Shown piece by piece: positions 38,508-47,992 of a stretch of DNA of 64,000 bases; within the stretch, counting starts at the first letter, position 1; every line of letters begins with the position of its first letter. The position numbers and the translations under genes were made by a program. Location of the stretch: contig NZ_FOSH01000001.1 in NCBI RefSeq assembly GCF_900114205.1, positions 186,001 through 250,000 on the forward strand. The letters are read 5' to 3'. Origin of the DNA: Methylophaga sulfidovorans (GTDB lineage Bacteria > Pseudomonadota > Gammaproteobacteria > Nitrosococcales > Methylophagaceae). The notes beneath the pieces are model-generated. The model was given only the letters and a program-made list of their open reading frames with translations, ran no database searches and was not told where the DNA came from.

Positions 38508-39850
38508 AGGTATCTGGCAATTAAGGCTTTCTTCGGTGCATGTCCTTGATAAGGGATATAGACTTTGTGACCACTGCCAGGCGCCAGTTCAATCTCGTGA
38601 TGTTCTTTATTTAATAACTTATCCAGCACTAAGGTTTTGTTTCCTTCCGGCATCACCAGCTCTAACTTATCTCCCACGGCAAACCGATTTTTCACATCGA
38701 TCTCCAGGCATTGTTTGGCAGCATCGTAAGCTAATACCTCACCAACATACTGTTGTCGCTCATTACTGGAATATCCATGTAAATAGTTTTGCTGTTCTTG
38801 TGTCGGATGACGCTGGTAGAAACCATCGGTATAACCACGGCTCGATAGATTATCCAGTTGACCTATAAGCTCAGGATTAAACTTTCGTCCAGCGATAGCG
38901 TCATCAATCGCCTGACGGTATATCTGTGCAGTACGAGCAACATAATAAACAGACTTGGTACGACCTTCTATTTTCAGTGAATCGACACCAATATTGACCA
39001 GCCTCTCGATATGTTGAATTGCACGGAGATCTTTAGAGTTCATGATATAAGTACCATGCTCATCTTCGAAAATAGGCATCAACTCTCCCGGACGATTGGT
39101 TTCCTCTATTAAATAGACATCGTCAGCTAAGGGGTGCCTTTCCTGCTCACCGCAGTCAGAAAAACTATGCTGATTCATAGCGTCGAAGGCTTTAAATTCG
39201 ATTTTTTGTGGTGAATCATCATTATTATCACTGGCATGGGTTTTATAATCCCAGCGACAGGCATTGGTACATGTACCTTGATTTGGATCGCGATGGTTAA
39301 AGTAGCCCGATAATAAACAACGTCCTGAATAGGCAATACACAAAGCACCATGAACAAAAACTTCTAGTTCCATATCAGGACAAAGCTGGCGTATTTCTTC
39401 AATTTCATCCAACGATAATTCACGTGAAAGAATGACTCGAGATAAGCCCATTGATTGCCAGAATTTTACCGCCTGATAATTCACCGTATTAGCTTGTACA
39501 GATAAGTGAACTGGCATTTCCGGCCACCGTTCACGTACCATCATGATTAACCCAGGATCAGCCATGATGAGCGCATCTGGCTGCATTTCAATCACTGGTT
39601 CCATATCCGCCATATAGGTCTTAATTTTGGCATTGTGTGGCATAAGATTACTTGCCACAAAAAACTGCTTACCTAAGGCATGAGCTTCTTCAATTCCTTG
39701 TTGCAAAACAGGAAGTTTATGGAAATCATTATTGCGCACCCGCAAACTGTAGCGTGGCTGACCAGCATAAACCGCATCCGCACCATAAGCATAGGCATAA
39801 CGCATATGTTGCAAACTGCCCGCAGGTAATAATAATTCTGGCGCATTCAT
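38504..39850 (-). CDS. trhP: tRNA hydroxylation protein TrhP (YegQ), peptidase U32 family
   Basis: U32-family protein needed for 5-hydroxylation of U34 in certain tRNAs, using prephenate as shown for E. coli TrhP. The 448 residues match the usual length. Hallmarks: LLLPAGSLQHMRYAYAYGAD, the signature EVFVHGALCIAYSGRCLLSG, and the cysteines in HRDPNQGTCTNACRW, which may bind an Fe-S cluster. It converges with tadA with a 4-base overlap, so two tRNA-modification genes sit tail to tail. Confidence 0.92.
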   Translation of the reverse strand: MNAPELLLPAGSLQHMRYAYAYGADAVYAGQPRYSLRVRNNDFHKLPVLQQGIEEAHALGKQFFVASNLMPHNAKIKTYMADMEPVIEMQPDALIMADPGLIMMVRERWPEMPVHLSVQANTVNYQAVKFWQSMGLSRVILSRELSLDEIEEIRQLCPDMELEVFVHGALCIAYSGRCLLSGYFNHRDPNQGTCTNACRWDYKTHASDNNDDSPQKIEFKAFDAMNQHSFSDCGEQERHPLADDVYLIEETNRPGELMPIFEDEHGTYIMNSKDLRAIQHIERLVNIGVDSLKIEGRTKSVYYVARTAQIYRQAIDDAIAGRKFNPELIGQLDNLSSRGYTDGFYQRHPTQEQQNYLHGYSSNERQQYVGEVLAYDAAKQCLEIDVKNRFAVGDKLELVMPEGNKTLVLDKLLNKEHHEIELAPGSGHKVYIPYQGHAPKKALIARYL

Positions 39851-40007
39851 CGATGATTTCCCATAGAAAAAAAGTGGATAATTATAATCTAAATCGATAA
39901 AAAACCAATAAAAACAGTAATCTCATCACAGATATAACTCGGTAATGGATGCATTCAAATCAATATAAGGTAATAATCGTTGCCTGGTAAAACATTGAGG
40001 AAGCTCA

Positions 40008-41408
40008 TTGAGATTATTGATCATTTCTCTACTTGCTACTGCCATGTTGACGGCATGTGGAGAAGCTCCACCACAACTCGATCAAATAAAAGAGCGTGGC
40101 GAGTTGCGCGTGCTAAGCCGATATAGCCTGACCAGTTATTATGTTAAGGGTAACGATGCTCTGGCAGGTTTTGAATATGAGCTGGCTGAACGCTTTGCTG
40201 ATCGCCTTGGCGTCAAACTCAAAATTATTGTGCCGGAAAATCTCGGCACGATGCTGCATATGATTGAGGAAGGCCGCGCAGACATTGCTGCCGCTGGATT
40301 AACCGTCACAGAGCAGCGTAAAGAGCTATTACGCTTTGGACCGGTTTATCATGAAGTTACGCAGCAACTTGTCTACAAACATGGTAATAAAAGGCCAAAA
40401 GATATCACTGATATCGTTAACGGCACTCTGGAAGTCGTTGCCGACAGTAGTCATGTAGAGCAGTTACAAGCCTTACAGCAAGAGATACCCGAACTTACCT
40501 GGCGAGAAAATAAGGAATTAGACAGCCGAGGTCTACTTGAACTGGTGCAATTAGAGCTCATTGATTACACCATTGTTGACTCAAATGAGATGTCAGCTAA
40601 TCAGTCACTGTTCCCTGAATTACGTGTCGCTTTTGATATTTCTGATCCTCAACCTTTAGCTTGGGCTATGGCTCCCACTGATGATGAATCACTCTACCTC
40701 GAGGTAGTGGATTTTTTCCACGATATTGAAGCCTCTGGTGAATTGGATAAGTTAATAGAAAAATACTATGGGCATATTCGTCGCTTTGACTATGTCGATA
40801 CCCGCGCCATTCATCGCCGTATTCAAACGCATTTGCCACAATATAAAGACTTATTCAAAGCCGCAGGCGATGAATATGGTTTTGACTGGCACCTGCTGGC
40901 AGCCATGGCGTATCAAGAGTCACACTGGAATCCAGAAGCCGTTTCAAGTACCGGGGTAAAAGGGCTGATGATGCTAACGCGTTCTACAGCAAAACAAATG
41001 GGAGTGACCGACCGCGAAGATCCTGAACAAAGTATCTTTGCTGGTGCAGCCTATTTAGCTTCTTTATATAGTCGTTTGCCTGAGCGTATTAAAGACCCCG
41101 ATCGCACCTGGTTTGCTTTAGCTGCCTACAACACAGGTCTGGGTCATCTTGAAGATGCCAGAGTTATCACTCAAAAATTAGGTAAAAACCCCGACTCATG
41201 GACAGATGTCAGGGAGAGCCTTCCATTACTCTCAAAGAAAAAATGGTACTCACAAACAAAACATGGTTATGCTCGTGGCAGTGAGCCGGTGAGATATGTA
41301 CAAAATACGCGTCGTTATTTAAATATCATATTGCATCATGAAGATATGACTACACCGGTAGCACCAACCATACCTGATGTAGATGAAAAACTACCGGCAG
41401 CCTTATAA
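40008..41408 (+). CDS. mltF: Membrane-bound lytic murein transglycosylase MltF
   Basis: Outer-membrane lipoprotein-type transglycosylase that cleaves glycan strands with anhydro-muramic acid ends. The 466 residues comprise a signal with lipobox MLTAC, an SBP_bac_3 regulatory domain (about 33-260) and a GH23 SLT domain (about 285-430) with catalytic Glu in AYQESHWNPEAVS and LMMLTRSTAKQMG. In the Pseudomonas enzyme the SBP module binds muropeptides and activates catalysis. Ends at a strong terminator. Confidence 0.94.
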   Translation: MRLLIISLLATAMLTACGEAPPQLDQIKERGELRVLSRYSLTSYYVKGNDALAGFEYELAERFADRLGVKLKIIVPENLGTMLHMIEEGRADIAAAGLTVTEQRKELLRFGPVYHEVTQQLVYKHGNKRPKDITDIVNGTLEVVADSSHVEQLQALQQEIPELTWRENKELDSRGLLELVQLELIDYTIVDSNEMSANQSLFPELRVAFDISDPQPLAWAMAPTDDESLYLEVVDFFHDIEASGELDKLIEKYYGHIRRFDYVDTRAIHRRIQTHLPQYKDLFKAAGDEYGFDWHLLAAMAYQESHWNPEAVSSTGVKGLMMLTRSTAKQMGVTDREDPEQSIFAGAAYLASLYSRLPERIKDPDRTWFALAAYNTGLGHLEDARVITQKLGKNPDSWTDVRESLPLLSKKKWYSQTKHGYARGSEPVRYVQNTRRYLNIILHHEDMTTPVAPTIPDVDEKLPAAL

Positions 41409-41435
41409 AAAAAGCCCGGTAAACCGGGCTTTTTC
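41409..41435. terminator. Bidirectional Rho-independent terminator (mltF / dsbA)
   Basis: AGCCCGGT at 41413-41420 pairs with ACCGGGCT at 41423-41430, with As before and Ts after. It serves both converging genes. Confidence 0.88.
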
Positions 41436-41438
41436 ATG

Positions 41439-42074
41439 TTATTTTTCAGATGATTTTTCTATAAGGAAATTCACAACTTGAAATAGCTCTGGGATACTAC
41501 CCGCGGTACTGGCATCAGTACGATATTCACCATTAACAATAAAAGATGGTACACCTGTGATACCTGAAGTTTGGCTCATGACCAAAGCCTTTTTCACTTT
41601 TGCTTTTACACTGAAAGAATTCATTGTTTTCTTGAAAGCATCACGGTCAATACCTTGCTCAGCAACAAAATCAAGCAGTTGATCTTCAGACGTTAAACGA
41701 CGCTTTTCGACATGGATAGCATTGAATAATTTTGAATGAATTTTATCAAGATCCCCCATGGCTTCAGCGGCATAATACACTTTTGCTAACTCTAACCAGC
41801 TATCGCGGAAAATCGCAGGCACTTTTACAAAGTGTACATTTTCTGGCAATGTTTTTTTCCATGCTGCTACTTCAGGCTCTAATTTAAAGCAGTGTGGGCA
41901 GGTGTAAGAAAACATTTCAACGACTTCAATTTTATTATCATCTGGTGTCGCTAATTTCTCAGTAGTAGGAAAATAATGGGTTCCTTCAACGAAATTCATC
42001 GGCACAGCAGAAGCTGCCGTCGAAACCAGGCCTAAAAATAGTCCTGTCGCAAGGGTTTTCATTAATTTCATCAT
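41439..42074 (-). CDS. dsbA: Thiol:disulfide interchange protein DsbA
   Basis: Periplasmic oxidase that introduces disulfides into exported proteins. The 211 residues have a signal peptide (1-23) and the redox motif CPHC (59-62) in a thioredoxin fold with helical insert; the cis-proline loop is GITGVPSFIVNG. It sits directly downstream of the cytochrome c maturation pair ccsB-resB and a cytochrome c4 gene on the same strand. The order fits a shared role in cytochrome biogenesis, since apocytochrome cysteines are oxidised in the periplasm before heme attachment. Confidence 0.95.
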   Translation of the reverse strand: MMKLMKTLATGLFLGLVSTAASAVPMNFVEGTHYFPTTEKLATPDDNKIEVVEMFSYTCPHCFKLEPEVAAWKKTLPENVHFVKVPAIFRDSWLELAKVYYAAEAMGDLDKIHSKLFNAIHVEKRRLTSEDQLLDFVAEQGIDRDAFKKTMNSFSVKAKVKKALVMSQTSGITGVPSFIVNGEYRTDASTAGSIPELFQVVNFLIEKSSEK

Positions 42075-42104
42075 CGTTGAGTATCCTTTATTTTCAATTA
42101 ATTA

Positions 42105-43262
42105 TTACAACGTGCCATACGAATGAAGGCCACTTAAGAACATATTGACACCAAGAAAGGCAAATAAGGTCACGAATAAACCAACGATTGCCCACCATGC
42201 CATGGGTTTCCCGTTCCAGCCTTTTGTTAAGCGCATATGTAACCAGGCAGCGTAGTTCAACCAAACAATTAATGCCCAGGTTTCTTTGGGATCCCACGAC
42301 CAATAACCACCCCAAGCTTCTGCCGCCCATAATGCACCTAAAATAGTTGCCAGAGTGAAGAAGGCAAAACCCAAAGCAATCGTCTTATACATTAAGTCAT
42401 CCATCAGACTTAACTCTGGCATCGCTTTAACCCAACGACTGTCAGGATTGACCTCTTTTCTCCATACGACCAATACATAGGCCACACCAATCATGGCTGC
42501 CATGGAAAAAGAACCATAACCAATGAAATTAGCAGGCACATGAATTTTCATCCAGTAGCTTTGAAGGGCAGGAACAAGCGGCTGAATCTCATCAGCATTT
42601 CGTTCAAGGCTATACCAGAGCTGGAAAATCACCGCAGCACTGATAACTAGCAGAACGAAGCCACCCAAACTACGGGTTTGATAACGACGTTCATAAAAGA
42701 GATATAACAAAGCGGTCACAACAGAAAAAAGAATAAAGACTTCATACAGATTACTGACAGGAATATGACCGATATCCCCACCATGCAGATAAGACTCACG
42801 CCAGCGCACCATAAGACCGATCATACCCATAGTGACAGCGGACCAGGTTAGTCCTGTACCTACTTTTTCTGTAAAACTGGAATGAAAAATATTGCCTGCG
42901 AAGTACGTCACTGTTGCCATAACAAATAAAGCACTCATCCACATAAATGCAGACTGACTGGCCAGAATATAACTGAGCCAGAAGTTAGACTCGCCTGCTT
43001 CCAGGTTTTGGCCATACAAGGAAACAGCTATCAAGCTTAGTGCTGCAACGGCCAGACTGTGCCAACGAAATCCTGGCCAGTATTGCCCCAAAAAGCCCAT
43101 ACCAATCGCGGTCAGTGCAATGATAGTAATTTCATAATAATCAAGAATATCGTAATAAGTACCGATTAAACCGATACTGACTAAGACCATTAATATGCGC
43201 CAGAACCAGGCAGACCATGGTGTCTGTTGCGTCGAGCTCATTGTTGAGAGGTGTGCTGTCAT
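42105..43262 (-). CDS. ccsB: System II cytochrome c biogenesis protein CcsB (CcsA-type)
   Basis: Membrane protein of the System II heme-export and ligation complex. The 385 residues have about eight helices and the diagnostic tryptophan-rich WWD motif WGGYWSWDPKETWAL, plus flanking histidines (for example IHVPANFIGYGS). With ResB it handles heme and attaches it to CxxCH motifs. Gene order resB-ccsB-dsbA on the minus strand with short gaps suggests an operon. The window's own c-type cytochromes (c4, the SoxD-like protein, the MauG domain) are likely clients. Confidence 0.95.
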   Translation of the reverse strand: MTAHLSTMSSTQQTPWSAWFWRILMVLVSIGLIGTYYDILDYYEITIIALTAIGMGFLGQYWPGFRWHSLAVAALSLIAVSLYGQNLEAGESNFWLSYILASQSAFMWMSALFVMATVTYFAGNIFHSSFTEKVGTGLTWSAVTMGMIGLMVRWRESYLHGGDIGHIPVSNLYEVFILFSVVTALLYLFYERRYQTRSLGGFVLLVISAAVIFQLWYSLERNADEIQPLVPALQSYWMKIHVPANFIGYGSFSMAAMIGVAYVLVVWRKEVNPDSRWVKAMPELSLMDDLMYKTIALGFAFFTLATILGALWAAEAWGGYWSWDPKETWALIVWLNYAAWLHMRLTKGWNGKPMAWWAIVGLFVTLFAFLGVNMFLSGLHSYGTL

Positions 43263-43298
43263 ATATTGTGCCTCATCCCATAGCAGAAACTAAGAACA

Positions 43299-45308
43299 TC
43301 ATGCTTCGTCAGAGTTCCGTGACACTGACTGAAGTTTTGCTTTGATATCCTCAAAATAACTATCAAATTCGCGAGGGTTTCTATTATTCATCCCCGCCAG
43401 ATAAATTTGCGACTTGCCATCTTTTTCTATCACCCAGGCCCAGAAACGCCGCTGTGGTAAATAAAATAATAAAAACACTCCGGCAATTAAAAATGCACAG
43501 CCAAGATAAACAATACTTTTCCCTGGTGCATGTGCTATTTGTAAGCCGGTTGACTGAATTTGATGGTAATCGGTTAATTGTAAAAACACAGGAGAACCAT
43601 AACGCGGCAGACTCCCTATCGCATCAATTGAGTCCTGTAAAAACAATATCTGAGACTGATCAACTGTCTCATTTTTCTGCAGGTCTAAGCCTGAGAAATA
43701 AATACGCCCCAACATTTCTCTCAACATGGCTAAATAGGCCGGAGCTAAGGTGTCACGCTCAGATTCAGGTAAGGTTTTCTCGATAAAATCACTCACTTCA
43801 CCAAAACCACCGCGATTAAACATTTCAACCAAGGTTTCCAGTGTTTTTTGTAAGCTTTGTGATAAAGCATCATCATTCGTGCTTTGCAGGCTGGCAAGCG
43901 TAGCTTGTTTCATCTCTTCTGCAGCTTGCTTCACTACAGTTTTATCATGTAATCGCTTTAGAAAATGATAAAAACCTTCCAAGCTGTCATCGTCATCGGC
44001 AGGAATATAAAGGTAAGCAAATTCTTCTGCTGGCGAACTGCGTACACCGCTTAAATAGAAATATCTGCCATCACGTTCAACCGGATTCATATAATTTTGA
44101 TATTCCAACGCTTCGCCAGTAGGCGCACGAAGCTTGAACCCAACACTTGGGCCAAAATTGCGTACATGCTGTGGATTATCTTCGGTAGGGTCCGGGTTAA
44201 TATTGAAAGGCCTAAAGTCAGTGATTTCGAGCTGCATTTCTTTATCACCCCACAGCATCTGCTGAGTCTCAAAGACCTTTGTCTGTAAGCTGACCGGCTC
44301 CCCTTTATCCGAAAATAAAGGCCATGCCTTCAACGTCAATTCCGAACCACCGTCACCAAAACTGGCTTGGTAAATCGCATAGCCCTTATAAATAAGTGGG
44401 TGATTGACGGCGATTGTTGCCTCTAGTGGCTTTTTCAGATCAGAATCATGAATCACCAAGTCCGACTCAAATGATTTGGGCTGGCCGGTGGGATAATGTT
44501 CTATACGAAACTGTTTTACTTCAATAGTGAAAGGTAAGTTTTGCACTAAATACCCATCACGCATGGCCAGATAAGCCACACTCGCTGCTCTGCCTTCCGG
44601 AATACTCACACTTCCTCTGAAGGCTTGCGGACCGACGGGCAGACGGCTTTCTTTTGGAATTTGTGGTAAAGGTAAATTACGCGTTTCAACATGAATGCGC
44701 CCCTGCCACTCAGCAAGTTTTAACGGCAAACTGCTATCAAACAAACCACCTACACAAATAACAATAATCGCTACATGCGTCAGAATATACCCAAGGCGAT
44801 TCATACCACCTCGCATCGCAGACACTAAAGTACTGCCATTCTTATCCGTTATTCGTGTTCGGTAACCATTTGATGCTAATGTGGATTGAAGATACTCAAC
44901 CGTTTGTGTCTGTGTATGTGGAGCTTCCCATTCGCTACGATGATGCATTGAGCGTAACGATTTCAGTTGTACATTCGTTCTCAGATTAAATATATCCTTG
45001 AACATAGAGGGAGCGTGACGAATCACACATACAGAGGTCGATATCACCAGTAACGCTAATATGGCTAAAAACCAAATCGCACTGTAAACATCATATAGGC
45101 CCAGTTTTTCAAAAACGTCAAACCAATATGGCCCAAACTTAATAAGGTAATCAGGATAGGGTTGGTTTTGCTGAAGAACAGTACCAATGATAGAGGCAAT
45201 AGCTAAGGTGATCAGCAAAGTGATCGCTAATTCCATCGTGCCTAAAAAGTGGAAAACCCGCCAAGCTAAACTGCGATGAGAAACTGATGAATCCTGATGT
45301 TGTGACAT
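43299..45308 (-). CDS. resB: System II cytochrome c biogenesis protein ResB (Ccs1)
   Basis: Partner of CcsB in cytochrome c assembly. The 669 residues start with membrane helices (about 25-45 and 80-100, then about 165-190) around a large periplasmic domain (about 200-600) and a last helix (about 605-625) before a cytoplasmic tail. ResB hallmarks seen are LAITLLITLAIASIIGTVLQ, NQPYPDYLIKFGPYWFDVFE and YKGYAIYQASFGDGGSEL. The region of about 440-580 is acidic and Gln-rich, an expansion usual for proteobacterial ResB. Precedes ccsB by 36 bases. Confidence 0.93.
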   Translation of the reverse strand: MSQHQDSSVSHRSLAWRVFHFLGTMELAITLLITLAIASIIGTVLQQNQPYPDYLIKFGPYWFDVFEKLGLYDVYSAIWFLAILALLVISTSVCVIRHAPSMFKDIFNLRTNVQLKSLRSMHHRSEWEAPHTQTQTVEYLQSTLASNGYRTRITDKNGSTLVSAMRGGMNRLGYILTHVAIIVICVGGLFDSSLPLKLAEWQGRIHVETRNLPLPQIPKESRLPVGPQAFRGSVSIPEGRAASVAYLAMRDGYLVQNLPFTIEVKQFRIEHYPTGQPKSFESDLVIHDSDLKKPLEATIAVNHPLIYKGYAIYQASFGDGGSELTLKAWPLFSDKGEPVSLQTKVFETQQMLWGDKEMQLEITDFRPFNINPDPTEDNPQHVRNFGPSVGFKLRAPTGEALEYQNYMNPVERDGRYFYLSGVRSSPAEEFAYLYIPADDDDSLEGFYHFLKRLHDKTVVKQAAEEMKQATLASLQSTNDDALSQSLQKTLETLVEMFNRGGFGEVSDFIEKTLPESERDTLAPAYLAMLREMLGRIYFSGLDLQKNETVDQSQILFLQDSIDAIGSLPRYGSPVFLQLTDYHQIQSTGLQIAHAPGKSIVYLGCAFLIAGVFLLFYLPQRRFWAWVIEKDGKSQIYLAGMNNRNPREFDSYFEDIKAKLQSVSRNSDEA

Positions 45309-45349
45309 GGGTGAGCCTTGAAACGAGTTCCGTTACTCGATTTTTTAAA

Positions 45350-45387
45350 TTCTCTACATAGCTACTAAGACTTAGCTATGTAGAGAA
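45350..45387 (-). terminator. Strong hairpin downstream of cytochrome c4
   Basis: A 14-bp perfect stem (45350-45363 with 45374-45387) and a 10-base loop, 11 bases after the cytochrome c4 stop. There is no T-run on the minus strand, so it may be a Rho-assisted terminator or an mRNA stabiliser. Confidence 0.5.
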
Positions 45388-45397
45388 AATGTGACGA

Positions 45398-46006
45398 TTA
45401 TTTCAAACCAAAGACATAAGCTGAGACAGCTTTAATTTCAGCATCACTCATTTTGCTAGCAACATCACGCATCATACCATTGGGATCATTGGATCTTTCC
45501 CCTTTAGCAAAAGCATGAAGTTGAGCTTCTACATACGTGCTGTATTGTGATGATATTTTAGGCCATTTTGCTGCTGGCATACCGTTACCATTTGGACCGT
45601 GACAGGCCATACAGGCAGGAAGTCCTGTTTCTTTATTACCCGCGCGGAAGATTTTTTCACCCGCAGCCACTAAATCTTCAGAAACCGCACCTGGTGCCAT
45701 TTTTTTACTAGCAAAATAGGCAGCCAAATCCGCCATATCCTGTTCAGATAAGTTCGCAACCATCGGTGCCATCAACGCATTTTTACGCTCACCACTTTTG
45801 AAATTGGCTAATTGTTTCTCAAGGTACCCGGCATTTTGTCCGGCTAACTTAGGAAAGGCATCGGACAAACTATTTCCATCTGTACCATGACAAGCCGCAC
45901 AAACAGCTGCCTTTTTCTTGCCTGCGTTTATATCACCAGCCGCAATCGCCTGAGCACTCATCGTAACTACCATGCCAAGCATGGTTATCTTTAATAAATT
46001 TTTCAT
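45398..46006 (-). CDS. Diheme cytochrome c4
   Basis: Periplasmic electron carrier of 202 residues after a signal peptide (1-22). Two heme-binding motifs in duplicated domains: CAACH (36-40) and CMACH (132-136), each followed by a methionine-containing segment (LMAPMVANLSEQD, GMMRDVASKMSD). Cytochrome c4 feeds terminal oxidases and can accept electrons from periplasmic dehydrogenases such as sulfite dehydrogenase. It is upstream of resB-ccsB-dsbA on the same strand but separated by a strong hairpin, so it may be expressed on its own. Confidence 0.94.
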   Translation of the reverse strand: MKNLLKITMLGMVVTMSAQAIAAGDINAGKKKAAVCAACHGTDGNSLSDAFPKLAGQNAGYLEKQLANFKSGERKNALMAPMVANLSEQDMADLAAYFASKKMAPGAVSEDLVAAGEKIFRAGNKETGLPACMACHGPNGNGMPAAKWPKISSQYSTYVEAQLHAFAKGERSNDPNGMMRDVASKMSDAEIKAVSAYVFGLK

Positions 46007-46097
46007 TATTTTATTACCTGAAAACTAAGCTAAATCATCATCCAGAACTTTGGGTATGCTACTCTTGTTAGGATAATATTTCACCCAAAATGGTTCC

Positions 46098-46724
46098 ATG
46101 TCACAACTATATAGAAAAGCTTATTATAACGGCAGTGCAACCGAACTGTCCCAGTTACCAGACGATCAGGGGTATGAAGTTGCGTTTGCAGGCCGCTCAA
46201 ATGCCGGAAAATCCAGTGCAATCAATTGCATAACCGGAATCAGCGCGCTTGCAAGAACAAGTAAAACACCTGGCCGAACTCAAATGATCAACTTCTTCAG
46301 CTTCGATGATGAGCGGGCATTGGTCGATCTTCCTGGCTATGGCTATGCCAAAGTCCCTGAAAAAATGAAGTTAAAATGGCAGCACACCCTCGCTCAATAT
46401 CTGGAAACACGTCAGTGTTTGCGGGGAATGATGTTGATGATGGATGTTCGCCACCCACTCAAACCATTTGATATACAAATGTTAACCTGGGCTAACCAAG
46501 CAGACTTAGCTGTTCATATTCTGTTGACCAAGTCCGATAAACTCAAAAAGGGTGCAGGTAAACAAAGTTTGTTATCTGTGCGAAATGAATTGCAAAAATT
46601 ATCATTAAAAGCCTCTGTACAGCTTTTTTCCTCACTCAACAAATCAGGTAAAGAGGAAGCTATTCAAAAACTTGATAACTGGTTTGAGGTCACTGATAAT
46701 ACGCTCCCCTCTTCTGGTGACTAG
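46098..46724 (+). CDS. engB: Ribosome biogenesis GTP-binding protein EngB (YihA/YsxC)
   Basis: Essential small GTPase acting in large-subunit assembly. The 208 residues carry G1 ([13 protein letters not shown]), G2 region [10 protein letters not shown]3 ([10 protein letters not shown]) and G4 (TKSDK). Divergent from cytochrome c4, a very common arrangement in gammaproteobacteria. Followed 11 bases later by the sulfite dehydrogenase gene, which probably shares the promoter region or has its own inside the engB end. Confidence 0.95.
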   Translation: MSQLYRKAYYNGSATELSQLPDDQGYEVAFAGRSNAGKSSAINCITGISALARTSKTPGRTQMINFFSFDDERALVDLPGYGYAKVPEKMKLKWQHTLAQYLETRQCLRGMMLMMDVRHPLKPFDIQMLTWANQADLAVHILLTKSDKLKKGAGKQSLLSVRNELQKLSLKASVQLFSSLNKSGKEEAIQKLDNWFEVTDNTLPSSGD

Positions 46725-46735
46725 AGGTTTTAACC

Positions 46736-47992
46736 ATGAGAAAATCATTACTAAAAAGCCGACGTCAATTTATTCAAGGCACGGCTTTAAGTAGTGTTTT
46801 TCTCGGTTTCAATTTACCTCTAAAAGCACAACCAATCTCAACAGAATTACAGCAATCCCTTCCCGACTCCATGCTAAAACCGGGAGCGAATTTCAGTAAC
46901 TACGGTCAACCTTCTGTTTACGAAAAAGATATTATTCGTTGGATATCTGCCAATCCAAACGTTCCTGGAAATGGTGTGTCATGGACACCTTTAGAAGAGT
47001 TACAAGGTACTATTACGCCTAATGGCCTGCATTATGAGCGACACCATAATGGCGTGCCTGATATCAATCCGTCCACACATGAAATCTTGATTGATGGTTT
47101 GGTCGATAAACCACTAACATTTTCGATTGATGCATTAAAACGTTACCCTCAAACAACAAAAATCTGCTTTATTGAATGCGGAGGTAACAGTAATGCTGGC
47201 TGGCGTAGCTCCCCCATTCAGTCTGCCGCAGGCTATGTACATGGCTTAGTCTCTAATGCTGAATGGACAGGCGTTCCTCTCAGACTACTTTTAAATGAAT
47301 GCGGTATTCAAGCTGAAGCTAAATGGGCGATCGCTGAAGCAGCCGATGGCGCGGCATTAAATGTCAGTATTCCCGTCGAAAAATTACTGGATGATGCGAT
47401 ATTGGCTTTATACCAGAATGGCGAACGTCTTCGTCCCGAAAATGGTTACCCCGTCCGTTTGTTACTGCCTGGTTGGGAAGGCATAGTCAATGTGAAATGG
47501 CTACGACAACTAAAATTGGTAGAACAGCCTGCAATGACTCGTGATGAGACCGCCCAGTACACTGACTTATTACCGAGTGGTAAAGCGCGTCAATTCAGCT
47601 TCACCATGCAAGCCAAGTCGCTCATTACTAGTCCCTCAGTTGGCATGACACTGCCAGATAATCCTGGCATTTATCAAGTCACCGGACTGGCCTGGTCAGG
47701 TAAAGGTAAAATCAGTAAAGTCGAGGTATCTGCAGATGGTGGTGATAGCTGGGTTGAGGCCGAACTTCATACTCCTATTCTGGATAAAGCCTTCACTCGT
47801 TTTAGTCTGCCGTGGCAGTGGCAAGGTCAATACGCAGTATTACAGAGCCGGGCAACGGATGAAACAGGCTATCAACAACCTACTCGGCAAGCCCTAATTG
47901 CTGAACGAGGTGACAATAGTTTTTTTCACTACAACGCGATCGTCAGTTGGGAAGTTAACGAAGACGGTCAGATTAGTCATATCTATGTTTAG
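46736..47992 (+). CDS. soxC: Sulfite dehydrogenase, molybdenum subunit (SoxC/SorA-like)
   Basis: Periplasmic molybdopterin enzyme of 418 residues. A Tat-like signal (SRRQFIQGTALSS) starts the protein, followed by an oxidoreductase molybdopterin domain (about 85-270) with the molybdenum-ligating cysteine at 148 in FIECGGNSNAGW, and a dimerisation domain (about 285-405). The family oxidises sulfite to sulfate (SorA) or acts with SoxD on sulfane sulfur bound to SoxYZ (SoxC). soxYZ, soxA and soxB are not in the window, so a SorAB-type sulfite:cytochrome c oxidoreductase is the likelier role. The next gene encodes the matching cytochrome and overlaps by 8 bases. Confidence 0.88.
   Translation: MRKSLLKSRRQFIQGTALSSVFLGFNLPLKAQPISTELQQSLPDSMLKPGANFSNYGQPSVYEKDIIRWISANPNVPGNGVSWTPLEELQGTITPNGLHYERHHNGVPDINPSTHEILIDGLVDKPLTFSIDALKRYPQTTKICFIECGGNSNAGWRSSPIQSAAGYVHGLVSNAEWTGVPLRLLLNECGIQAEAKWAIAEAADGAALNVSIPVEKLLDDAILALYQNGERLRPENGYPVRLLLPGWEGIVNVKWLRQLKLVEQPAMTRDETAQYTDLLPSGKARQFSFTMQAKSLITSPSVGMTLPDNPGIYQVTGLAWSGKGKISKVEVSADGGDSWVEAELHTPILDKAFTRFSLPWQWQGQYAVLQSRATDETGYQQPTRQALIAERGDNSFFHYNAIVSWEVNEDGQISHIYV

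Noticed and set aside
43454..43968. Two open plus-strand frames inside resB (110 and 72 codons)
   Set aside because: Opposite-strand shadows of a clear ResB gene.
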